Shown here: positions 7,749 to 16,088 of the stretch, in pieces
Layout: each line of letters begins with the position of its first letter
Position numbering within the stretch: position 1 is the stretch's first letter
Assembly (NCBI RefSeq): GCF_006439055.1
Contig: NZ_RCZC01000002.1
Span: 703,351 to 767,350, forward strand
From: Sphingomonas glacialis
GTDB taxonomy: Bacteria > Pseudomonadota > Alphaproteobacteria > Sphingomonadales > Sphingomonadaceae
DNA length: 64,000 bases
Reading direction: 5' to 3'
Notes under the pieces: model-generated
Databases searched by the model: none
What the model was told of the DNA's origin: nothing
What the model saw: the letters and a program-made list of their open reading frames with translations, nothing else
Program-made: the position numbers and the translations under genes

Positions 7749-8318
7749 TCAATCCATATATTTCAGACCGGCGCGCAGATAGTCCCAGCCGGTCATCACC
7801 GTCAGCACGGCGGCGAGCCACAGCGCGACCAGACCGACCTGCCCGACGAACGCATATTGCGGAACCGCGCCGCCGAGAATCAGCGCGCCGAGCGCGACGA
7901 GCTGGATCGTCGTCTTCCATTTCGCGAGCTTCGACACCGGCACCGAGACTTGCAGCTGCGCCAGAAACTCGCGCAACCCCGACACCGCGATCTCGCGGAG
8001 CAGGATGATCAGCGCAGCGATCTGATGCACGCCCTGGATCATCGCGGGATTGCCGTCGCGCGTGCCGACGAGCAGCAGGATGACGGCGGCCACCATGATC
8101 TTGTCGGCGATCGGATCGAGGAACACGCCGAGCTTCGACACCGTGCCCTGCGCCCGCGCGAGATAGCCGTCGAAATAATCGGTGATCGCCATCAGGCAAT
8201 ATAAGGCGAACCCGGCACCATAGCCGTCGGCCCAGCCTGGCCACCACAGGAACCAAGCGAGCAAGGGCACCGCGACGATCCGCGACAGGGTGAGCAGGTT
8301 GGGCAAGGTCAGCACCAC
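7749..8318 (-). CDS. pgsA: CDP-diacylglycerol-glycerol-3-phosphate 3-phosphatidyltransferase
   Basis: Membrane enzyme of 189 residues making phosphatidylglycerophosphate, the precursor of phosphatidylglycerol and cardiolipin. The CDP-alcohol phosphotransferase signature is complete: D-x-x-D-G-x-x-A-R ('DYFDGYLAR') followed by G-x-x-x-D-x-x-x-D ('GVFLDPIADK'). Several hydrophobic helices span the protein. The start is one of two consecutive GTG codons (8318 or 8315). Confidence 0.93.
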   Translation of the reverse strand: MVLTLPNLLTLSRIVAVPLLAWFLWWPGWADGYGAGFALYCLMAITDYFDGYLARAQGTVSKLGVFLDPIADKIMVAAVILLLVGTRDGNPAMIQGVHQIAALIILLREIAVSGLREFLAQLQVSVPVSKLAKWKTTIQLVALGALILGGAVPQYAFVGQVGLVALWLAAVLTVMTGWDYLRAGLKYMD

Positions 8319-8451
8319 CTCGCTCTACCCGTCGGATCGCCGCCTTGAAACCCCATCCGAACGCCCCAAAAACCAGAAGCAGGTTGCTGGCGCCATACCG
8401 CCTAGTCTATGGGCGGCCCTTATTCTGCCACATCGAGGCCGTGAACACACC

Positions 8452-9741
8452 ATGCTCAACGCGCTCGGCTTGCTGAAAGAGCGCCGATTTCTGCCCTTGT
8501 TCGTCACCCAGTTCCTGGGCGCGTTCAACGACAATCTCTTCAAGACCGTGATGGTGCAATTCGCGATCTACAAGATTTTTGCAGACCCCAAGCTCGAACA
8601 GAATTTCACCGCGTTCGCCACCGCGATCGGGATCCTGCCCTTCTTCCTGCTGTCGGCGCTCGCCGGCCAGTTGGCGGATACGCACGACAAGGCCAAGATC
8701 ATCCGGATCGTCAAGCTGGCGGAGATCGGCATCATGATCATCGGCGCGGCGGGCCTGATGATCGCGTGGGGCGGCTACACCATCCCCGGCCTGATCCTGA
8801 TGCTGGCGGCGGTCCTGTTCCTGGGCGTGCATTCGGCGTTCTTCGGCCCGATCAAATATGCGATCCTGCCGCAGCATCTGCATGAAGACGAAGTGCTCGG
8901 CGGCACCGGGCTGGTCGAATCGGCGACCTATATCGCGATCCTGATCGGCACCGTGCTCGGCGGCTTCATGGCGGTGCAGCATGCCGCGATCGTCGTGCTG
9001 ATCGTCGCCGTGATCGGCTGGATCGTCTCGCTCCAGGTCCCGCCCGCCTTGCGCGAAGGCAAGGAACTGGTGGTAAGCTACAACCCCTTCACCTCGTCGT
9101 GGCGGCTGATCTCGGGCACGATGCACATCCGGCGCCTGTTCCTGGCGATCTGCGCGATCAGCTTCTTCTGGACGATGGGCGCGGTCCTCATCATCGTCTT
9201 CAACCCGCTCGCCAAGAACGTGCTGACCGCCGACAAGCACGTGCTCACGCTGATGATCGCCCTGTTCTCGATCGGCGTCGCGGTCGGCTCGGTGCTGATC
9301 AACGCGCTGCTCAAGGGCCATACCTCGGCAAAATACGGGCCCGCCTCGGTGCTCGCGATGGGCGGCTTCATCGTCGCCTTCTCGTTCCTGTGCCGCTCGT
9401 GGCCCGCGGCGCCTCCGGGGACGCTGTACGACGTCATCACCTTCATCGAGACGCCACGCGCCGCGCTCGTCATCGCCTCGTTGATCGGGATCGCGGTGAC
9501 CGGCGGGATGTTCGTCGTGCCGCTCTACGCCTTCCTCACCACCACCGTGGCCAAGGACCAGACCGCGCGCACCGTGGCAGCCAACAACGTCGTCAATGCC
9601 GGTGCGATGACGCTCGGCGCGATCGGCGTGCAGGGTCTCGCGATCGCGGGCGTGTCCCCCGAGAACACGCTGTTGGTGGTGGCGGCAATGTGCCCGATCT
9701 CGGCCTGGCTCGCCTACAAGCTCCATCTCGCCTGCGACTGA
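8452..9741 (+). CDS. MFS transporter, LplT-like lysophospholipid transporter
   Basis: A 429-residue permease beginning 'MLNALGLLKERRFLPLF', with the family signature 'FNDNLFKTVM' near residue 25 and about twelve hydrophobic helices. It resembles the LplT domain that flips lysophospholipids and is often fused to an acyltransferase in proteobacteria; here it stands alone. Neighbouring pgsA fits a phospholipid theme. An in-frame GTG/ATG further upstream (from 8290) is rejected because that part overlaps pgsA and is not membrane-like. Confidence 0.8.
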   Translation: MLNALGLLKERRFLPLFVTQFLGAFNDNLFKTVMVQFAIYKIFADPKLEQNFTAFATAIGILPFFLLSALAGQLADTHDKAKIIRIVKLAEIGIMIIGAAGLMIAWGGYTIPGLILMLAAVLFLGVHSAFFGPIKYAILPQHLHEDEVLGGTGLVESATYIAILIGTVLGGFMAVQHAAIVVLIVAVIGWIVSLQVPPALREGKELVVSYNPFTSSWRLISGTMHIRRLFLAICAISFFWTMGAVLIIVFNPLAKNVLTADKHVLTLMIALFSIGVAVGSVLINALLKGHTSAKYGPASVLAMGGFIVAFSFLCRSWPAAPPGTLYDVITFIETPRAALVIASLIGIAVTGGMFVVPLYAFLTTTVAKDQTARTVAANNVVNAGAMTLGAIGVQGLAIAGVSPENTLLVVAAMCPISAWLAYKLHLACD

Positions 9742-9760
9742 GTCGCCGCGCGGCGAACCT

Positions 9761-9925
9761 TCAGAAGATGAAGGTGTAGAAGCAGATGAAGAAGGCGGCG
9801 AAGCTCAGCGCGAACAGCCGCACGTCGCTATCGTCGCGAGTCCGCGCGCGCGCGATCCGCGATTCGACAAAGGCCTGACGGAAGGGATGGCGTGCGCTGG
9901 GCGCGACGAGACTCGTATCGTGCAT
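9761..9925 (-). CDS. 54-residue membrane protein
   Basis: A short frame starts with ATG at 9925 and ends TGA at 9761. The N-terminal half is polar and basic ('VESRIARARTRDDSD'), followed by a single hydrophobic helix of about 18 residues that runs to the last residue ('FFICFYTFIF'), like a tail-anchored protein. It is antiparallel to the LplT-like gene and ends only 19 bases from it. I recall similar tail-anchored small proteins in Sphingomonadales genomes but cannot verify it. No function is known. Confidence 0.65.
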   Translation of the reverse strand: MHDTSLVAPSARHPFRQAFVESRIARARTRDDSDVRLFALSFAAFFICFYTFIF

Positions 9926-10012
9926 GACGGTAGTTAACGCGCCGTTTACGATTCCGACGCACGAATCTTATGGTTAGCAGTGTCTAAATGCGGGACGCCG
10001 CGCCAGTCCTGA

Positions 10013-10396
10013 CTACCGCGTCTCGTAGAGTTCGAGCGGCAGTCCGTCGGGATCGCTGAAGAAGGTAAAACGCTGATCGGTATAGGGATCGATGCGGATC
10101 GGCTCGACCGCGACACCGGCCGCCTCGAGCCGTGCGACGACCGGGTCGAGATCGGCGACGCTGAACGCCAGATGCCGCAGACCGCTCGCTTCCGGGTAGG
10201 ATGGCCGCGCGGCGGGTGCCGGGAACGAGAAGAGTTCGAGCTGCGCCGTGCCGATCCGCAGATCCGCCTTCCACGACTGCCGCTCGGCGCGATACACTTC
10301 GTGGATCAACTCGAGCCCGAGCAGTTCGACATAGAAGCGGCGCGACCGATCGTAATCGGTGCAGATCAGGGCGACATGGTGGAGCGCATCGAGCAT
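10013..10396 (-). CDS. VOC-family (glyoxalase-like, YaeR type) protein
   Basis: A 127-residue vicinal-oxygen-chelate protein beginning 'MLDALHHVALICTDYDRS', with paired beta-alpha-beta-beta-beta modules. The likely metal ligands are the His in 'HHVAL', Glu in 'QLELF', His in 'LRHLAF' and Glu in 'PLELYE'. The form is closest to the small YaeR/SMU1112c glyoxalase-like group. It could act as a lactoylglutathione lyase or a related isomerase; the substrate is unknown. Confidence 0.8.
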   Translation of the reverse strand: MLDALHHVALICTDYDRSRRFYVELLGLELIHEVYRAERQSWKADLRIGTAQLELFSFPAPAARPSYPEASGLRHLAFSVADLDPVVARLEAAGVAVEPIRIDPYTDQRFTFFSDPDGLPLELYETR

Positions 10397-10496
10397 GCGC
10401 GGGCTCTACGCCGGGTGATGGTGAGCACCAAGCCTGGAGTGTGGCGACGGATGGTGGGCCGGCCGGACGCTTCCTGCCGCTATGCGTCCCGTTCTG

Positions 10497-11006
10497 TCAC
10501 GCCGGAAGCGCCTTGACCCGCCGCATTCCGCCACCGCCCACGTAGAGGCCGTTGGGCTCGGTCGGGCGGCTCACGACAGTCCCCGCGGCGATGACGCAGC
10601 CGGGTGCGATGTCGCAGCCGGGCAGGATGGTGCATCCCGCGCCGACCCACGATCCGCGACCGATGACGACCTGCAAGACGGTGTTGCGCGAATGATCCGA
10701 CCGACGGTCGGGGTCGCTGCCAACGGCGTGCGTCTTGGTGATGATCGTCGCGCGAACGGCCACCCGCGCGCCTTCTTCGAGGACGAGCCATTCACTTCCA
10801 TCGACGAAGGCATAGGCGTTGAGGATCGTGCCCGCGCCCATGCGCAGATTGCTGCCGAGATGACATCCGCGCTCGACGATGGCGGTCGGATGGATGTCCG
10901 CCCCCGCAAGGTTGAGCATCAGCCGCCGCAGGCCCGGCCGGATCAACGACGTCCCTTGCAGACGCAGAAGGAGGATGGTCAGCCCACGCCGCGCGATATT
11001 GGGCAT
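10497..11006 (-). CDS. Left-handed beta-helix acetyltransferase (WcaF/maltose-acetyltransferase type)
   Basis: A 169-residue protein with hexapeptide repeats ('IHPTAIVERG', 'VIGRGSWVGAGCTILPG', 'IAPGCVIAAGTVVSR') and the catalytic-type His in 'ITKTHAVG'. It belongs to the sugar or colanic-acid O-acetyltransferase group and probably modifies an exopolysaccharide or O-antigen sugar. No polysaccharide genes stand next to it. It marks the start of a patchy, less GC-rich region and may have been acquired. Confidence 0.75.
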   Translation of the reverse strand: MPNIARRGLTILLLRLQGTSLIRPGLRRLMLNLAGADIHPTAIVERGCHLGSNLRMGAGTILNAYAFVDGSEWLVLEEGARVAVRATIITKTHAVGSDPDRRSDHSRNTVLQVVIGRGSWVGAGCTILPGCDIAPGCVIAAGTVVSRPTEPNGLYVGGGGMRRVKALPA

Positions 11007-11661
11007 TACCGCTCAATCCGATACGGCTCGGCGATCGTGGCCGCGTGATCGGTGTGGGTACCACCCGAGCGCAGGCCGATGTCGCAACCCCGTTGACCAA
11101 CCGACCCCGCATCGCCGCGTGCGGTGATCGATGACGATAAGCAAGATGGGTTTGCAAACGAGATACGGTGGTGTTGGTTCGTCATATCCTCGGCGACAGA
11201 CGCTATGACCGTCATACTGGTGTGAGTGTAGCCGGTGCCGAGACCTGATAGGTCGCATCGCAACGCTTGGCGTGAATGCCTCTATTGGGGATGTAGACTT
11301 AAGTAACCAACATCGCTTCGAACACGCCAGCTGAATCCGCTGGCGCTCCCGTTGAGCACGCTGTCGATCCCGTTGTCAAAATGTATTTGGGCACCCGTGC
11401 TGCCTCATATCCGCTTTTAAGGTCGGTTATACTTAATTTCGCTATCGATATGACCTCCGAATGGGTTGTTCGTATACTTAGCAGATATCAACCTGCCGAC
11501 ACCGCGGTGCGAACCCAGCCTGTGTCGTCTTCGGTCATGCGGCTTCCGTACAGCCGGTCGCTGGAAGCGGATACGCCTTCGGCTGGTCTGCACAGGCGCT
11601 AGTCAGCGCGACAGATTGTCAGTAGGGGGCGCCTTCCATTTCAGAATGAAGGTGTCGATCC
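11007..11661. other. 655-base gene-poor stretch upstream of the HU gene
   Basis: This interval is visibly less GC-rich than its surroundings. The short frames within it have no signal peptide, motif or convincing ribosome site, and I see no tRNA or recognised RNA fold. The last 30 bases contain the HU ribosome site and a hairpin around it. It could hold the HU promoter, a small RNA or decayed DNA. Confidence 0.5.
11632..11652 (+). promoter_or_regulatory. Hairpin covering the HU ribosome binding site
   Basis: CCTTCCATT (11632-11640) can pair with AATGAAGG (11645-11652) across a TCAG loop with one bulged base. The right arm includes the GAAGG Shine-Dalgarno sequence, nine bases before the HU ATG. 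The fold would block ribosome entry, so translational or temperature control is possible. Only sequence pairing supports this. Confidence 0.4.
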
Positions 11662-11937
11662 ATGAACAATTCCGACCTCGTAGAGAAGATCGCCGCGTCG
11701 AACGACCTGAGCAAGGCCGATGCCAAGAGCCTGGTCGATGCCGTGTTCGCGGCAATCGCGGATGCAGCCGTTGCCGGCGAGGAAATCTCGCTAAACGGCT
11801 TCGGCAAGTTCAAGATCAAGGACAGCGCCGCGCGCGAGGGCCGCAATCCGTCGACGGGCGAGACGATCCAGATCGCCGCATCGAAGAAGATCGGCTTTAC
11901 GCCGGCAAAGGCGCTCAAGGACCGCGTCAACGGCTGA
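11662..11937 (+). CDS. hup: HU family DNA-binding protein
   Basis: A 91-residue nucleoid protein of the HU/IHF family. It has the helical dimer base ('MNNSDLVEKIAASNDLSK'), the 'GFGKFKIKDSAAREGRNPSTGE' beta-arm region with the intercalating Pro in 'RNPSTGE', and the C-terminal 'KKIGFTPAKALKD' helix. It bends and compacts DNA as a dimer. The length is normal. It stands alone between two long gene-free intervals. Confidence 0.95.
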   Translation: MNNSDLVEKIAASNDLSKADAKSLVDAVFAAIADAAVAGEEISLNGFGKFKIKDSAAREGRNPSTGETIQIAASKKIGFTPAKALKDRVNG

Positions 11938-12429
11938 TCGCCACTCCTACGGTGATAACCATGCCCCTTGCGACGGCCACCCTCCCATAGGGTTGGTGGC
12001 CGCCGCAAGGCTGGCGGATGACGTGACGCGGCATCCTGCCTGCGGACTCGATCAGGCCCGGCAAACCTAAGGTACTGCGCGAACAGGCCAAACATACGGA
12101 TGCACCCGAGCGGTGCTCATCGTTGCACCAAAGCTCCTGCACCGCAGCGACATCCAAACATGGGCCTACAACGTCAACAATATTGCCCGGCTATGCTGGT
12201 GCGGGCGCCGTCCAAGTCATTACGTAATTCTTCTGATCGGATCGTAGCCACCGCAATAGCTGGCGGCCGGATGCCCATACCTAGGTATTGGGTCGTATTT
12301 CTCCGCTAGCTAAGCGCCGCCAATAGCGTCATTGATCGAAGGAAGCCTTGCAGCGCGGAGCGGCGATCTCTCGTCTTTCTCGTTAAGCACGTCAGCCTGA
12401 ACCGCATTTCGGACGCGAAGGAAGGGACT
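11938..12429. other. Gene-free 490-base interval downstream of HU
   Basis: Apart from the hairpin at 11967-12009 and a perfect 12-bp palindrome at 12277-12288 (ATACCTAGGTAT), nothing gene-like is visible. The sequence is less GC-rich than the flanking genes. The 3' part must hold the promoter of the receiver-only regulator at 12430. Confidence 0.5.
11967..12009. terminator. Probable HU transcription terminator hairpin
   Basis: A 15-bp stem with a single mismatch (11967-11981 with 11995-12009) and a 13-base loop lies 30 bases after the HU stop. No T tract follows. The role is inferred from position and stem strength. Confidence 0.55.
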
Positions 12430-12822
12430 GTGCAGCAGACATCCGCAGCCCCTAAAGCGCAAACCGTTATCGGAATCATCGACGACGACGCGGACGTGCG
12501 AAGTGCCGTTGCGGCTTTGGTCGCGAGCATCGGGCTCAAATCGGAGATGTTCGAGACCGCCGACGCCTTGATGGCGTCAGGCCGCCTGAGCTGTCTCGAC
12601 TGTGTCGTAACCGACCTGCAGATGCCCGGAATGAACGGGCTCGCGCTCGCTCGCCATATCCAGTGCACGCGGCCACTGCCGGTTATCCTGATCACCGCAT
12701 TTCCGGCTCCCGGGCTCGACGACCAAGCAGCGACCGCTGGGGTCCGCTGCCTTCTCCGAAAACCGTTCGACGCTCTAGCCCTTATCGATGCGCTCGAATC
12801 GATCGCACGCGGCCGCAGCTAA
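12430..12822 (+). CDS. Receiver-only response regulator (FixJ-like receiver)
   Basis: A 130-residue single-domain response regulator. It has the acidic residues in 'GIIDDDADVR' (about 15-20), phospho-acceptor D62 in 'VVTDLQMPGMNG', a Thr in 'LITAFP' and the conserved Lys in 'LLRKPFD'. The receiver is of FixJ/NarL style but no helix-turn-helix follows. It could act by protein contact or as a phosphate sink. GTG start at 12430 with a GAAGGGA ribosome site. An HWE-type kinase gene starts 125 bases downstream and is a likely partner. Confidence 0.85.
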   Translation: MQQTSAAPKAQTVIGIIDDDADVRSAVAALVASIGLKSEMFETADALMASGRLSCLDCVVTDLQMPGMNGLALARHIQCTRPLPVILITAFPAPGLDDQAATAGVRCLLRKPFDALALIDALESIARGRS

Positions 12823-12946
12823 AGAGCGCACGAACCGCCACGAAGCCCCCCCTATCCCGTGCCTCGGCACAGGGATGGGCAGACCTCCGTATTGTTCCCT
12901 CGGCCGCAGCCTCGGACCAGAGTGCGATCGATGGAGGATCTGCGCG

Positions 12947-13600
12947 ATGATGATTTTAAACGGTGAAGGCGCCGGACGTCGCCCGGCTCCGTCCGGACAC
13001 GAAGGCGTCGGGCACCGCGAAGCCGATCATCGGATCGCAAACAGCCTTCAACTGCTGTCGTCGCTGCTGTCGGCGCAGGGCCGCGAAACCACCGATCCCG
13101 ACGCGAGAGCCGCGATCGAGACGTCGGTCCAGCGCATTGGCGCCATCGCCGGCGTCCACCGGCACCTGTACGGGTCGGATGGCGCGAACGGCGTCGATCT
13201 GCGCGCCTATCTCATGGATCTGCTCGGCGGGTTGCGGGGCAGCTTCAGCTGCGAGAACCGCGACATCCACCTCGAGGCCGAGCCGGTCGCCGCGCCGAGC
13301 GATTTTGCCGGTGTCATCGGGATCATCGTCACCGAGATCGTCATCAACGCGTGCAAGCACGCCTATGCGCCGGATCAGCCGGGCCCGATCGAAATTGTGC
13401 TGGGCAGCGATGCCGCGCGCGGCTTCACCCTCGAGGTTCGCGACCGAGGCCGCGGTCGGTCGGACGACGGGCAAAGCGGGCAAGGCCTCGGATCGCGGAT
13501 CGTCGACCTGATGTCCCGCAAGCTCAACGCAGATGCGCGGTATGTCCCGGTCGCGATCGGCACGTCGTTCGTGATGACGGGCGAACTGCCGGCGGCATGA
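12947..13600 (+). CDS. Sensor-less HWE/HisKA_2 histidine kinase
   Basis: A 217-residue kinase. The dimerisation/phospho-acceptor segment carries H28 in 'ADHRIANSLQLLSSLL', the HisKA_2 pattern. The ATPase domain shows the N-box in 'TEIVINACKHAY' and Gly-rich boxes 'DRGRGRS' and 'GQGLGSRIV'. There is no recognisable PAS, GAF or membrane input domain, so the signal must come from another protein or the first 20 residues. The start (ATG ATG) is chosen from the GGAGG ribosome site at 12933, nine bases upstream; longer frames lack one. The preceding gene is a receiver-only regulator. Confidence 0.82.
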   Translation: MMILNGEGAGRRPAPSGHEGVGHREADHRIANSLQLLSSLLSAQGRETTDPDARAAIETSVQRIGAIAGVHRHLYGSDGANGVDLRAYLMDLLGGLRGSFSCENRDIHLEAEPVAAPSDFAGVIGIIVTEIVINACKHAYAPDQPGPIEIVLGSDAARGFTLEVRDRGRGRSDDGQSGQGLGSRIVDLMSRKLNADARYVPVAIGTSFVMTGELPAA

Positions 13601-13628
13601 GCGCAGCATGCCGCGAGCGCCATTGCCG

Positions 13629-14081
13629 CTAGTCGGCGACGGGCATGGCGATTCGCTCGGGTTCGACGATCGCGGGGATCGCACCCGCCTTTCCGGATAC
13701 GGCGCGCGGAGCCGCCTCGTGGGGGCAATCGCCCTGCAGCGCCGGCAGGTCCTGCTGCTCGCGTCGGTAGCGCTCGCCCCAGTCGCGCAGGCTGAGCATG
13801 ACCGGCGCCAGGGTCTTGGCAAGCGGAGTCACCGTATACTCCACCTTTGGCGGCACCTCGGCATAGACATGCCGCGTCAGGAGCCCATCGGCTTCCAGCT
13901 CGCGCAGTTGCAGCGTCAGCATCCGCTGCGTCGCGCTAGGGATAAGCCGCGACACTTCCATGAAGCGCTTCTTACCGCCGAGCAGGTGGAAGAGGATCAG
14001 GGGTTTCCAGACACCACCGATGATCGACAGCGTGAGCTCCACGGCGCACCCACTTTTGGGATCGAGACGCTTCGGCCGCAT
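13629..14081 (-). CDS. HxlR family transcriptional regulator
   Basis: A 150-residue MarR-like winged-helix regulator of the HxlR/DUF24 family. Hallmarks are the N-terminal 'GCAVELTLSIIGGVWKPLIL' segment, 'RFMEVSRLIPSATQRMLTLQLRELE' as the HTH, and 'YTVTPLAKTLAPV'. Cys12 sits where the redox-sensing cysteine of YodB, HypR and QorR is found, so it may sense quinones or electrophiles. It is divergent from a quinone-reductase-like acuI gene, the usual target arrangement. It ends with about 30 variable residues. Confidence 0.85.
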   Translation of the reverse strand: MRPKRLDPKSGCAVELTLSIIGGVWKPLILFHLLGGKKRFMEVSRLIPSATQRMLTLQLRELEADGLLTRHVYAEVPPKVEYTVTPLAKTLAPVMLSLRDWGERYRREQQDLPALQGDCPHEAAPRAVSGKAGAIPAIVEPERIAMPVAD

Positions 14082-14099
14082 CGGACTGCTCCAATTCCA

Positions 14100-14131
14100 A
14101 TAGTATCATCAATGATAGTATCAGCGATACT
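14100..14131. promoter_or_regulatory. Candidate HxlR operator
   Basis: In the HxlR-acuI intergenic region, ATAGTATCA occurs twice in direct orientation (14100-14108 and 14115-14123). The second copy is also half of the perfect dyad AGTATC-AGC-GATACT (14117-14131). Paired short sites of this kind suit a dimeric winged-helix regulator. The assignment is inference from position and symmetry. Confidence 0.5.
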
Positions 14132-14204
14132 TGTGCGTTCTTACGAAGATCGCCAGTCGCTCCTATTCCACACGACAGACGTCTTCAAGAAAGGAGCCCG
14201 TCCT

Positions 14205-15164
14205 GTGGCATTTCGAGCGATTCTCGCGACCCGAACCGACGGCGCGATCAGCGCCTCCGTTACGACCGTCGAGGACGATGTTTTCCAAGACGGCGATGTT
14301 TCGGTCGCGGTCGAATGGTCCAACGTAAACTATAAGGACGCGCTTGCCTTCGTCAGCCCGCAGATCATCCAGACCTTCCCGTTGATCCCCGGGATCGACT
14401 TTGCCGGAACGATCGAGCGGTCGTCCGATCCCCGCTTCGTTGCTGGCGACAAGGTCGTCGCCACCGGATGGGGGCTGAGCCACACGCACAATGGCGGCTA
14501 CGCGCAGCGTGCGACGGTCAAGGCTTACTGGCTCGTCAAGCTGCCGGACGCGATCGGCACGCGCGATGCGATGGCCATCGGCACGGCTGGCTTTACCGCC
14601 ATGCTCAGCATCCTGGCGCTGGAAGACGGCAAGATCACCCCACAGCGCGGTGACGTCCTCGTCACCGGAGCCTCTGGCGGCGTCGGATCGATCGCGATCG
14701 CCGTCCTGGCCAAGTTGGGATATCGCGTCGTCGCGTCCACCGGCAAGACGTCCGAGGCGGCGTATCTGCAGAGCCTTGGCGCCGCGGAGATCCTCGACCG
14801 CGAGACCCTCTCTGGCGAAGCCAAGCCACTGGGCCAGGAGAGATGGGCGGGCGCAGTCGACAGCGTCGGTGGCCGGACGCTGGTCAACGTTCTGGCGCAG
14901 ACCCAATATCGAGGCGTGGTCACGGCGTGCGGCTTCGTCGGTGGGTTCGAGCTGTCCGCGACCGTGCTGCCGTTCATCATGCGCAACGTGACGCTGGCCG
15001 GGATCGACTCGGTCAACGCGCCGCAGGTCGTGCGTGAACGCGCGTGGCAGCGCCTGGCAACGGATCTCGATCTCGACAAGCTCGCCCTGACGGTGAACGA
15101 AATCGGCTTGGACGATGTCCAGGCCGTCGCCAGCGCCATGCGCGCTGGCAAGACCAAGGGGCGG
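14205..15164 (+). pseudogene. acuI: AcuI/YhdH-type MDR oxidoreductase lacking its natural 3' end
   Basis: Zinc-free medium-chain reductase of the acrylyl-CoA reductase/quinone oxidoreductase group. The fold is complete through 'NYKDALAF', 'PGIDFAGTIE', the nucleotide motif 'VTGASGGVGSIAIAV' and 'FIMRNVTLAGIDSV'. The start is GTG 14205 with AAGGAG eight bases upstream. Homologues such as E. coli YhdH end six or seven residues after the 'GR' that here stands near 15163. Instead the frame runs on into the antisense strand of a TonB receptor gene and then a kinase gene without a stop until 17876, giving a hypothetical 1223-residue product. A rearrangement joint near 15160-15167 is inferred. Catalytic residues are intact, so residual activity is possible. 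Confidence 0.75.
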
Positions 15165-16028
15165 TCATTCGATCAACGGCTGCAACGGACCGGTCGTGAT
15201 CAGCGACGTGGCGTAACAGCAGTTTCCGACACTGCGCGTATAATCGCCGATCAGATGGATCGAGACAGAAGGTGCGGGGTCGAGCAGCAGCTGGACCTTG
15301 GCCGCCCGCGTCGTGTCGTCGTTCACGCGGCGCCCCCGCGTCACATCGCGGAAGAAGCCGTCGGTATGGGTTATCACCCCGGCAACGCGGATCGCCGCCC
15401 TTTCGGAAAGCGGGATGTTCTCGGCGGCACGAAGGGTGAGCGCGTTATAGCTGCCATAGCTCGCGTCCACGAAGCCGGCCGAACGGTCGGTCGATGGACG
15501 TTCCGACGACAGCAGCACCGCGCCGCCGGTCGTGTTCTTGCCAAACAGCGTTCCCTGCGGTCCGCGCAGCACCTGCACCTCGCCGATATCGACGAAGGTC
15601 TGCAGGGCGGCAGCGGCGCGTGTGCGATAGACGCCGTCGATAAACACGCCGACCGACCCCTCGAAGGTCCGATTGCTGCCCGTTGTCCCAAGACCGCGGA
15701 CGATCAGATTGGCGGTCGAGCTACCGATATTGGCGGCACTGAACGTGACGGACGGGTCGATCGCGCCAAGATCGGCGATCATATCGACATGCGTTCGCGC
15801 CAATGCGGCGCCATCGACGGCCGTGAGCGCGATCGGGGCGGTCTGCCGACTCTCATCGCGCCGCCGCGCCGTCACCAGGATCTCGTCCGATGCCGGTTCC
15901 GGAGGAACGGCCGATCCGAACGGCAACGCTTCCGGGCGAGCGACCTGCGCGAACGCCGCCCCCGCCGGCAGCGCGCCGGCGCAGGTTGCCAGAGTGATAA
16001 GACTCGCGTGCCACTTCCCCATCAGCAC
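15165..16028 (-). pseudogene. TonB-dependent receptor, 3'-truncated
   Basis: Only 287 residues remain of an outer-membrane receptor that normally has 700-900. Present are a signal peptide ending 'GAAFAQ', a TonB-box-like segment ('DEILVTARRR' near 49), the plug domain with 'VFIDGVYR' and 'LRGPQGTLFGKNTTGG', and the first barrel strands. The frame stops at 15165, exactly where sequence resembling the end of acuI begins on the other strand, so the barrel was removed by the same event. It cannot form a functional receptor. Confidence 0.85.
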
Positions 16029-16088
16029 TTCCCCGTCGCCCTCGTGCGTCCCCGATCAGCCCGTCACTTGCCCCGCGCCCTGCTGCGT

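Noticed and set aside
11381..11602. 73-codon frame in the gene-free stretch before HU
   Set aside because: No ribosome site, domain or export signal; residue composition looks random.
12277..12288. 12-bp palindrome ATACCTAGGTAT as an operator
   Set aside because: Perfect but short, over 140 bases from the nearest start, with no second copy or adjacent regulator; noted only in the interval description.
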